64,000 nt of DNA, taken from the NCBI RefSeq assembly GCF_016028255.1, contig NZ_CP065707.1:1-64000 (forward strand), given 5' to 3'. Source of the stretch: Streptococcus oralis. GTDB lineage: Bacteria; Bacillota; Bacilli; Lactobacillales; Streptococcaceae. Numbering within the stretch: the stretch's first letter is position 1; every line of letters starts with the position of its first letter. Position numbers and translations under genes: made by a program. Shown here piece after piece: positions 6,114 through 11,826 of the stretch. The notes beneath the pieces are model-generated. The model did no database searches. It was not told the DNA's origin and saw only the letters and a list, made by a program, of their open reading frames with translations.

Positions 6114-6803
6114 TTAGCTAAATATCCTGTGTAAAAAAGTCAGCAAAAATGGTAATGTTGCGAAAATATTATTAATCACATGCACCGCATAGGATGGATA
6201 AATGCTCTTGGTATAGCGGGTCAAACCAGCAAAGATGATTCCAACTGTTGCAAAGACGAAGATATCTAACAGACTAGGCAGGCTTGAAAAATGAGGGAGA
6301 GCAAATAAAATAGAAGGAAGAAGCAAATCAAGACCAAATCGCGAATGCTTAAAGAAAGCGTGTTGCAGTAATCCTCTATAGATTAACTCTTCCATCAGTG
6401 GAACCAGAAAGAACAGGGCTATATAAATACCTAGCTCTGCAAAGTTAGTCCCACTATAACCAATCAATACAGCCCAACCTTCCGCAATTGACTGGACATG
6501 TTTAGCTGTCTGAATATTAAAAGATATATGAACTATCGCTACTAGGACTGCCAGAATTGAATAACAGAGCCATTTTTCTCTCGGAACGCGAAAGAGATAG
6601 CCATGGCCTGTCTTAACAAGAATCCAAATCATGACTCCGCTAAATAGCAAACTCAAGATATTTTGAATCCAGAAGAAATTTCCTATCTGGGAAGAAAATT
6701 GCCAATAGTTTTGGACAATAAGCGTCAGTTGAGAAAGGCCAAATACGAAAAATAGGTAGGATAAAATTGCACTTGTTTTGAATAGAAGCTGGTACTTTTT
6801 CAT
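6114..6803 (-). CDS. blpY: BlpY, CPBP family intramembrane metalloprotease
   Basis: 229 residues with about six to seven membrane segments. CPBP motifs: EELIYRG (motif 1, the two Glu and Arg), FALPHF (motif 2 His) and HVINN (motif 3 His/Asn), i.e. all proposed catalytic residues are kept. Closely resembles pneumococcal BlpY, which contributes to immunity against blp bacteriocins. It has a GGAGGGATTAC ribosome site and its own BlpR-like promoter, so it forms a separate unit from the blpZ-like gene upstream. Confidence 0.9.
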   Translation of the reverse strand: MKKYQLLFKTSAILSYLFFVFGLSQLTLIVQNYWQFSSQIGNFFWIQNILSLLFSGVMIWILVKTGHGYLFRVPREKWLCYSILAVLVAIVHISFNIQTAKHVQSIAEGWAVLIGYSGTNFAELGIYIALFFLVPLMEELIYRGLLQHAFFKHSRFGLDLLLPSILFALPHFSSLPSLLDIFVFATVGIIFAGLTRYTKSIYPSYAVHVINNIFATLPFLLTFLHRIFS

Positions 6804-6837
6804 GTAATCCCTCCTTTATAAACTCGGAACATCTCTA

Positions 6838-6904
6838 ATATAAACCATATTCCCCTAAATCCTTACTCTAAATCTTAAGTAGTGCTTGAGATTTCCTGAA
6901 TGGT
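6838..6904 (-). promoter_or_regulatory. BlpR-type promoter of blpY
   Basis: Minus strand: ACCATTCAGGAAATCTCAAG then CACTACTTAAGATTTAGAG. The first half equals the form seen before blpA and blpT (ACCATTCAGGAA), the second resembles TTCAAGATTT. A -10-like TATATT (6838-6843) sits at the spacing of the other copies. Confidence 0.65.
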
Positions 6905-6950
6905 TAAAATAAGGGAAATTGGAAAACAGGAATATCTATGTCTTTATTTC

Positions 6951-7005
6951 AAAAAATCACTGCCTCCCCCAGATAAACCTGAGGAAAACAGTGATTCAGT
7001 TTTTA
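6951..7005. terminator. Bidirectional terminator after the blpZ-like gene
   Basis: AATCACTG (6955-6962) pairs with CAGTGATT (6989-6996), with an inner CCTC/GAGG. A T run follows on each strand. Confidence 0.7.
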
Positions 7006-7127
7006 GGAATCAGGAATGAATGTAAGGAGATGCATTTGACATTTTTATAATAAAAATCAAAAAACAAGGTATAATCTTTATTGAAAACAGCCATAAAGGT
7101 AATCACTTAAACACTAAGTAAGCCTTC

Positions 7128-7376
7128 CTACAAGCCATTCTTTACCTCCAATCTCTCTAAAACAAACCATTTTAATAACCAAAATCCGACAACATAGCCA
7201 GCACCAAAGAATATAGCTATAAAAGCTATCATGGGATTCAAGAAATAGAAGATCACAACGGACACAAAGGTTAGCACAAAAACATTGAAGGCAATGGTGT
7301 CGGAAGCCAAGACTAGAATATAGGGTGTCAACCAGTCTAAGGTTTTCGAATATGGGAAAAATAAGTGTTTATACAT
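7128..7376 (-). CDS. blpZ: BlpZ-like membrane protein (putative immunity)
   Basis: 82 residues. Two or three membrane segments lie in the middle (VFVLTFVSVVIFYFLNPMIA, then FIAIFFGAGYVVGFWLL), followed by a charged C-terminus KWFVLERLEVKNGL. Resembles the pneumococcal blp-locus protein BlpZ, implicated with BlpY in self-protection. A second, broken copy lies at 489-755. In this window it precedes blpY in transcription order. An 11-bp inverted repeat (7393-7403/7433-7443) spans the gap between it and the upstream peptide gene and could reduce read-through. Confidence 0.75.
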   Translation of the reverse strand: MYKHLFFPYSKTLDWLTPYILVLASDTIAFNVFVLTFVSVVIFYFLNPMIAFIAIFFGAGYVVGFWLLKWFVLERLEVKNGL

Positions 7377-7455
7377 GATATATTCCTATACAGTATAGAG
7401 AGTATAAACTCAAAGAAATACCCGGATTAATAACTCTCTATACTAACTCAATCCT

Positions 7456-7674
7456 CTAATGTGGCCATAAAACTGAAGCTGCTGCCCCACCAGCTGCGCA
7501 AATCAAATAAATCTGAGGAGTTGGGAAAGGGATTGTCTGCATACAAAGCGAAATCCCCTCAACTGCACCACCTACTCCACTTAAAAATGCATCTGCAAGT
7601 TGTTTATCACCAGCTGTTATCGTTGTTAGTTTTTCATCGGATAAAATGAAGAAATTATTGACTGATTGTTCCAT
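7456..7674 (-). CDS. Bacteriocin-like peptide with atypical leader (Ala-Gly cleavage)
   Basis: 72 residues from the ATG; an in-frame GTG at 7683 overlaps the stop of the upstream gene (GTGTGA) and is also possible. The leader MEQSVNNFFILSDEKLTTI ends TAG rather than GG. The mature part DKQLADAFLSGVGGAVEG to VLWPH has two cysteines and shares PQIYLICAAGGA with the peptide at 1567-1776. It is probably one half of a two-peptide bacteriocin; its partner would be the broken peptide at 8088-8315. Confidence 0.75.
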   Translation of the reverse strand: MEQSVNNFFILSDEKLTTITAGDKQLADAFLSGVGGAVEGISLCMQTIPFPTPQIYLICAAGGAAASVLWPH

Positions 7675-7679
7675 TCTTT

Positions 7680-8054
7680 TCACACTTTCTTTATTAAATT
7701 AATTTGGCTAGTAGATAAAAGATAGATTAAGGCATTAAAGATAATGAAAATATGTCCGTAAAATAAAATCAACTTCGCATCCAAACCAAGATACAGTTTG
7801 ACCATCACAAAGATAAGCAAAAGGATTTGAAACCATAACGTTTTTCCAAAAATAAATTTAAAGCGATTTCGAATTTCTACTTCCTTGATTTTTACCGTTA
7901 CTCCTTTATTAGCAAGAAGGAAAACTCCTACTTCGAACAAGCCACTGTAGAGAACAAGCCACCCAATCGATACATTAGAGATTTGCAAAAATGTCCCTAA
8001 AAGAATATCCAAAATACTAGTCAAGAAAATAACAACAAATAATCTATATCTCAT
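7680..8054 (-). CDS. Membrane protein, putative bacteriocin immunity
   Basis: 124 residues with four hydrophobic segments (about 6-22, 27-47, 72-90 and 95-113) and a basic middle loop (KIKEVEIRNRFKF). Strong GTAAGGAGGAGATTTAT ribosome site. It lies between two bacteriocin peptide genes and its stop overlaps the alternative GTG of the next. No family recognised. Confidence 0.7.
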   Translation of the reverse strand: MRYRLFVVIFLTSILDILLGTFLQISNVSIGWLVLYSGLFEVGVFLLANKGVTVKIKEVEIRNRFKFIFGKTLWFQILLLIFVMVKLYLGLDAKLILFYGHIFIIFNALIYLLSTSQINLIKKV

Positions 8055-8087
8055 ATAAATCTCCTCCTTACTACTATCTTTAAAAGT

Positions 8088-8315
8088 TTAACTTGCCCTC
8101 AAAGCTCCCCAAGCTGCTGTACAGAACTGTGCTCCTAAAATCCCTCCAGCAAGAGTTCCCACAACTGGGATAACACTCCCCAGAGCTGCACCTCCTATTG
8201 TACAAACTCCCAATGCTTGAACAACTTCTCCAGCCCCTACTTTATCTCCACCTTCAACGCAAGCGAGCATATCAGTATCCATAATCTCAAATTGTTACAT
8301 CATTTTTGTATTCAT
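8088..8315 (-). pseudogene. Blp-type bacteriocin with a nonsense codon in its leader
   Basis: From the ATG at 8313-8315 the leader reads MNTKMM, then TAA (8295-8297), then QFEIMDTDMLACVEGG in the same frame. All intact relatives have GAA (Glu) at that codon. A downstream ATG (8280-8282) could restart translation, but the product would lack half the leader needed for recognition by BlpA. The mature region DKVGAGEVVQALGVC to GALRAS is intact, Gly/Ala-rich, with two cysteines. The promoter upstream is complete, so the loss looks recent. Confidence 0.85.
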
Positions 8316-8378
8316 GACAAATACTCCTTTTTTATTTTTAATTTTTAATTTTTGTCCTGTTGCAACCTTGACAAGTTT

Positions 8379-8444
8379 AGTATATCATTGTTTTTTAAAA
8401 TTTTTCATCCAAATCTTGAATTGTCATCGAAACGTCTTGAATTG
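8379..8444 (-). promoter_or_regulatory. BlpR-dependent promoter (complete)
   Basis: -10 TATACT (8379-8384) and the double TTCAAGA repeat (8410-8444). It drives the 8315-7128 unit. Confidence 0.85.
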
Positions 8445-8457
8445 CAAAAACTTCATT

Positions 8458-8495
8458 ATAAAAGGGTGAGTATTTCGAAAATACTCACCCTTTTA
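8458..8495. terminator. Perfect hairpin terminator
   Basis: AAAGGGTGAGTAT pairs with ATACTCACCCTTT around TTCGAAA, flanked by A and T runs. It ends the 9505-8510 unit just before the next promoter. Confidence 0.85.
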
Positions 8496-8509
8496 TACTT
8501 CATTAACCT

Positions 8510-8914
8510 CTACTTTTTATAATACTTCAAACCCCAAATAAGCAAAAGCATGATAAGCAAGCATAGAACCGCGCCAATATAAGCGATTAGTTGTTGGTAA
8601 GATTCTCCTGCTGTGATACCTCTATACAAACAGATAATAGACATAAAGCCTGTCAAGCCGATGAACATGAGTTGATTGGTTCTAGGACTAACCAAATCAT
8701 CATCTTCAAACTCTCTTATCTTCATTTCCCTAGTGAGATAAACAGTAGCCAAAATAGAAGCTAAGTTAATAACCACTAAAAGAAATTGGAAAACCAAGGA
8801 AAAATTTAAAAATTGACGAGATAGAAATAGATAAGTAGAGACAAGCAAGGGCAACTGCCCTAGGAACAATCTCGCAAGGAAGATGGTCCGTTTTTTTAAA
8901 AATATTTTTTTCAT
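8510..8914 (-). CDS. Blp-island four-helix membrane protein, copy 1 (putative immunity)
   Basis: 134 residues from the ATG preceded by GGAGAAAGCA; an in-frame ATG at 8950 would overlap the previous gene and has a poorer site. Four membrane segments (about 13-31, 36-56, 81-99 and 107-128) with an acidic loop REFEDDDLVSP. About nine tenths identical to the copy at 9693-10097. Function unknown; one such protein per peptide unit suggests immunity. Confidence 0.75.
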   Translation of the reverse strand: MKKIFLKKRTIFLARLFLGQLPLLVSTYLFLSRQFLNFSLVFQFLLVVINLASILATVYLTREMKIREFEDDDLVSPRTNQLMFIGLTGFMSIICLYRGITAGESYQQLIAYIGAVLCLLIMLLLIWGLKYYKK

Positions 8915-8942
8915 TGCTTTCTCCATTACAATTAAATGACAT

Positions 8943-9263
8943 CTAATCATTTTCTAAAATTTGATAACTTTTGTGAAATGTTTTAGCAGAAACAACTCTA
9001 TGATTGGTGATATCTATATAATCACCTGGATAACCAAGAACATACATTCCATAACCAGCGAATCCTCCTCCAACTGTTCCAACTAGACCAAACTTGATAT
9101 TCGTTGCGAGAGAAGTGTTGAGACCTGCCATTAGAATGCGTACATGATTATCCAACCAAACCATATAATTTTTTTGAAAAGCTTCCTCTACCCAACTTGG
9201 TTTAGGAGTTGCTTGACCAATTTCCCAAACATCAACAATTTGATTCCCATATTTTGCCTTCAT
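8943..9263 (-). CDS. Small blp-island protein of unknown function
   Basis: 106 residues, soluble at both ends with a weak hydrophobic centre (TNIKFGLVGTVGGGFAGYGM). The N-terminus has PKPSWVEEAFQKN and the C-terminus GYPGDYIDITNHRVVSAKTF then HKSY. The layout (x-PxWV-x-AF, then GDYI..F..Y) recalls small phage-derived proteins; that is an impression only. The ribosome site is AAAGGATTGAAGCT. It follows the Cys-loop peptide at 9278-9505 by 14 bases and is the best candidate for its dedicated partner. Confidence 0.65.
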   Translation of the reverse strand: MKAKYGNQIVDVWEIGQATPKPSWVEEAFQKNYMVWLDNHVRILMAGLNTSLATNIKFGLVGTVGGGFAGYGMYVLGYPGDYIDITNHRVVSAKTFHKSYQILEND

Positions 9264-9277
9264 AGCTTCAATCCTTT

Positions 9278-9505
9278 TTAAATACCATTACATGAGTTTG
9301 GAGTTCCCCCTATACCATAAGGACCACATGGTTTTGAAAAATGTATAATAGGCCACTTACCATTTAATTGATCCAAAGTTGGAGAAGGTGCTAGCCCACC
9401 CAATAAACCAGCAATCATATCTCCCCAACCTCCGAAACCTCCTTCAACTTTCGCAAGCATATCAGTATCCATAATCTCAAATTGTTCCATCATTTTTGTA
9501 TTCAT
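9278..9505 (-). CDS. Blp-type peptide with C-terminal Cys loop
   Basis: 75 residues. Leader MNTKMMEQFEIMDTDML, ending KVEGG. The mature part begins FGGWGDMIAGLLGGLAPSP and ends with KPCGPYGIGGTPNSCNGI, two cysteines 11 residues apart near the C-terminus. It has Pro, His and Lys and few GxxxG motifs, unlike the two-peptide components nearby, so it may act alone. Complete BlpR promoter and strong ribosome site. Confidence 0.82.
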   Translation of the reverse strand: MNTKMMEQFEIMDTDMLAKVEGGFGGWGDMIAGLLGGLAPSPTLDQLNGKWPIIHFSKPCGPYGIGGTPNSCNGI

Positions 9506-9561
9506 GACAAATACTCCTTTTTTATTTTTAATTTTTATCTTGTTGCAACTTTGACAAGCTT

Positions 9562-9628
9562 AGTATATCATTGTTTTTTAAAATTTTTCATCCAAATCTT
9601 GAATTGTCATCGAAACGTCTTGAATTGC
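9562..9628 (-). promoter_or_regulatory. BlpR-dependent promoter (complete)
   Basis: -10 TATACT (9562-9567) and both TTCAAGA copies (9594-9628). It drives 9505-8510. Confidence 0.85.
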
Positions 9629-9642
9629 AAAAACTTCATTAT

Positions 9643-9677
9643 AAAAGGGTAAGTATTTCAAAAACACTTACCCTTTT
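9643..9677. terminator. Hairpin terminator
   Basis: AAAAGGGTAAGT (9643-9654) pairs with ACTTACCCTTTT (9666-9677). It ends the 10255-9693 unit and is a sister of the hairpin at 8458. Confidence 0.8.
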
Positions 9678-9692
9678 ATACTTCATTAGCTT

Positions 9693-10097
9693 CTACTTTT
9701 TATAATACTTCAATCCCCAAATGAGCAGAAGCATGATAATCAAGCAGAGAATAGCGCCAATGTAGACAATTAATTGCTGATAGGATTCTGTTGCTGTGAT
9801 ACCTCTATACAAACAAATAATACACATAAAGCCTGTCAAGCCGATGAACATAAGTTGATTGATTCTAGGACTAACCAAATCATCATCTTCAAACTCTCTT
9901 ATCCTCATTTCCCTAGTAAGGTAAACAGTAACCAAAATAGAAGCTAAATTAATAACCACTAAAAGAAATTGGAAAACTAAGGAAAAATTTAAAAACTGAC
10001 GAGATAGAAATAGATAAGTGGAGACAAGTAAGGGCAACTGACATAGGAACAATCTCGCAAGGAAGATATTCCGTTTTTTAGCAAGAAAAGTTTTCAT
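9693..10097 (-). CDS. Blp-island four-helix membrane protein, copy 2 (putative immunity)
   Basis: 134 residues, nearly the same protein as 8510-8914, with scattered conservative changes. It starts MKTFLAKKRNIFLARL. Its ATG overlaps the stop of the 53-residue gene upstream (ATGA), indicating coupling. The pair arose by duplication of a segment including the downstream terminator and promoter. Function unknown. Confidence 0.75.
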   Translation of the reverse strand: MKTFLAKKRNIFLARLFLCQLPLLVSTYLFLSRQFLNFSLVFQFLLVVINLASILVTVYLTREMRIREFEDDDLVSPRINQLMFIGLTGFMCIICLYRGITATESYQQLIVYIGAILCLIIMLLLIWGLKYYKK

Positions 10098-10255
10098 TCC
10101 TTTTCTTTCTTTTTAATTAAAACAAAATAGATCATAACCGCAATCAGATAGGCTATGGTATAAAATAGATGATACCAAATACTCTCCCTAAGCGGATAAA
10201 GAAAGATGGACATGATCAGATACAAGGTTAAAATGATTAATATTTTTTTCTTCAT
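10094..10255 (-). CDS. 53-residue membrane protein
   Basis: Starts MKKKILIILTLYLIMSIFLY and ends YFVLIKKKEKE: two hydrophobic helices with basic ends. AGGAGGAAATCTT is a near-ideal ribosome site and the stop overlaps the next start (ATGA). It is the first gene of the 10255-9693 unit, under a degenerate BlpR promoter. Resembles other small blp-island membrane proteins in size only. Confidence 0.7.
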   Translation of the reverse strand: MKKKILIILTLYLIMSIFLYPLRESIWYHLFYTIAYLIAVMIYFVLIKKKEKE

Positions 10256-10312
10256 AAGATTTCCTCCTAAATGTATGCTTTATCTTAGTTTAGCTACAAC
10301 CTTTACACTGCT

Positions 10313-10377
10313 AGTATAGCACTCATTTTGATTTTGAATCACTGAAATCATAAATGATCATCAAAACATCTTGAACA
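10313..10377 (-). promoter_or_regulatory. BlpR-type promoter, degenerate
   Basis: Minus strand: GTTCAAGATGTTTTGATGA then TCATTTATGATTTCAGTG. The distal repeat is good and the proximal one is altered (TTTATGA). -10 TATACT at 10313-10318. Confidence 0.6.
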
Positions 10378-10391
10378 ATAACAAGATTTTC

Positions 10392-10533
10392 ATCTATACA
10401 AAAATAGTTATACTCAACAACAATCCAACTAAAGAACTAAACACATATAGTTTAAAATACTTTTTGAGATTTCAAACAATACTGACAAAGTTAATAATAA
10501 ACCTGTGGTAGTATTTCCCAGTTCTACTGCTTT
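10392..10533 (-). pseudogene. Possible frameshifted membrane-protein remnant
   Basis: Minus-strand codons give AVELGNTTTGLLLTLSVLFEI and, after one frame change, KKYFKLYVFSSLVGLLLSIT then IFV and a stop: two membrane-like helices. There is no start codon. It may be a decayed immunity gene. The rest of 10381-10824 shows only the terminator at 10570-10613. Confidence 0.25.
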
Positions 10534-10569
10534 CTAATTTTATAAGTGTATTAATTAAATAATGTATTA

Positions 10570-10613
10570 GAAAAAACGAACAAGACTGTGTTAATAACCT
10601 ATCTTATTCGTTT
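10570..10613 (-). terminator. Terminator of the four-cysteine peptide unit
   Basis: AAACGAACAAGA (10574-10585) pairs with TCTTATTCGTTT (10602-10613) with one G-T wobble. A T run follows on the minus strand. Confidence 0.65.
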
Positions 10614-10824
10614 AATTTATTAGACTTGTTCAAGAATTATTTGAAGCAAGATTTGGTTAAACAGTTAATTTTTAATGTTCCAACTAGCCATTAGTTTTTA
10701 GTTTTCACCTATTTAAATCAGCTAAAATAATCCTTAATAGCACCTGTATATTATAGTTCCGGAGTTTCAACAAAATACCGAACAAGTCGATTATTCAATT
10801 TTTATAGAAGTTTACAAGCACCTT

Positions 10825-11028
10825 TTAACATGGAACTGGAGGTGCAGGATTCCATGAACTTTTTGGAATGCATACTGGAGGAACATATGGACCAGGTTTT
10901 ATCATCCCTCCGATACTCTTCAAAATCCCCCAGCCAATACATCCGATATCTCCAATAAAACAGTCATCTCCACCACTAATTGTCTCTAATTCTACTTCAT
11001 TCAAAGCAATATAATCAATTTTTTTCAT
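10825..11028 (-). CDS. Four-cysteine bacteriocin-like peptide
   Basis: 67 residues. The leader MKKIDYIALNEVELETISGG is of the ComC type, not the MNTKMM type. The mature part is 47 residues, DDCFIGDIGCIGWGILKSIG then GMIKPGPYVPPVC and on to PPVPC. Four cysteines (mature positions 3, 10, 33 and 47) and a proline-rich C-terminus set it apart from all other peptides here. No BlpR repeat is evident upstream; an inverted repeat lies in its leader region (11061-11089). The ribosome site is weak (AAAGGA, 14 bases from ATG). Family not recognised. Confidence 0.75.
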   Translation of the reverse strand: MKKIDYIALNEVELETISGGDDCFIGDIGCIGWGILKSIGGMIKPGPYVPPVCIPKSSWNPAPPVPC

Positions 11029-11060
11029 TGTTATAATTCATTCCTTTCGTTTTACTCAAG

Positions 11061-11089
11061 GCACAACACAGAATGAAAAAGTGTTGTGC
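11061..11089. promoter_or_regulatory. Inverted repeat upstream of the four-cysteine peptide
   Basis: GCACAACAC (11061-11069) pairs with GTGTTGTGC (11081-11089). On the minus strand it lies 33 bases before the peptide ATG, so it could be a 5' leader hairpin or attenuator. On the plus strand it is followed by TCTTTATTTTG, a weak terminator tail. Confidence 0.5.
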
Positions 11090-11341
11090 TCTTTATTTTG
11101 TTTTATAATAATAATGAGAAAGCCTATCACTACTACAAATCACGGATAGGTGAATAAATGAGTGGTACAGCCACTACCTCGTATTTTTATAGGTGTCATT
11201 CTTTCCATCCAGCACAAGAACTGTGACTAGGAGCACGTAAACTTATAATTGAATAAGCGACTCGTTTGCAAAAGAACAGTTTCTATCCGTACATAGGTCA
11301 TTAAGTTATATATATTCTTATACAATACAACACTATTATAT

Positions 11342-11545
11342 CTATACACGAACACAGAACCACTGATGAGGATTTTTCCGGCATTGATTCGTAAAATCAC
11401 CAATTGCTGTATCAACAATTCTACCTACAACATAGCCACCTACCGTCCAAAACACAGCATCGTCAACCCCAAATATTCCTCCCTCTATTCTATCAAGCAT
11501 TTCATTATCTATAACAGAAAATTGTGACATCATTTTTGTATTCAT
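11342..11545 (-). CDS. Blp-type bacteriocin peptide
   Basis: 67 residues. Leader MNTKMMSQFSVIDNEMLDR, ending IEGG. The mature part IFGVDDAVFWTVGGYVVGR to WFCVRV has two cysteines nine apart near the C-terminus (NQCRKNPHQWFC). Complete BlpR promoter upstream. No immunity gene is recognisable in the 230 bases downstream, which contain only short frames. It is the first peptide of the island, divergent from blpA. Confidence 0.85.
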   Translation of the reverse strand: MNTKMMSQFSVIDNEMLDRIEGGIFGVDDAVFWTVGGYVVGRIVDTAIGDFTNQCRKNPHQWFCVRV

Positions 11546-11601
11546 GACAAATACTCCTTTTTTATTTTTAATTTTTGTCCTGTTGCAACCTTGACAAGTT
11601 T

Positions 11602-11668
11602 AGTATATCATTGTTTGTTAAAGTTTTTCATCCAAATCTTGAATTGTCATCGAAACGTCTTGAACTAG
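11602..11668 (-). promoter_or_regulatory. BlpR-dependent promoter (complete)
   Basis: -10 TATACT (11602-11607) and both TTCAAGA repeats (11634-11668), divergent from the blpA promoter 60 bases away. Confidence 0.85.
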
Positions 11669-11727
11669 CTTTTTATTTGAAACCACCTCTAAATTTTTTA
11701 AAAAAAGATAATTTCTAATCACTTTTT

Positions 11728-11795
11728 TACCATTCAGGAAGTTTCAATGACAATTCAAGATTTTATAAAATATGAACTTAGTATCATGGTATAAT
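11728..11795 (+). promoter_or_regulatory. BlpR-dependent promoter of blpA-blpB-blpC
   Basis: ACCATTCAGGAAGTTTCAATG then ACAATTCAAGATTTT is the BlpR direct repeat in the form used for the regulatory/export genes. TATAAT (11790-11795) lies at the same spacing as the peptide promoters. Confidence 0.82.
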
Positions 11796-11826
11796 AAATT
11801 CATATTTTATATGAAAGGATTTGCCA

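Noticed and set aside
7036-7075. TTGACA and TATAAT on the plus strand as promoter
   Set aside because: Spacing is 28 bases to the good -10 and too short to the nearer one, and no plus-strand gene follows.
11227-11418. 63-residue frame on the minus strand
   Set aside because: It is mostly the other frame of the bacteriocin gene at 11342-11545, without ribosome site or bacteriocin features.
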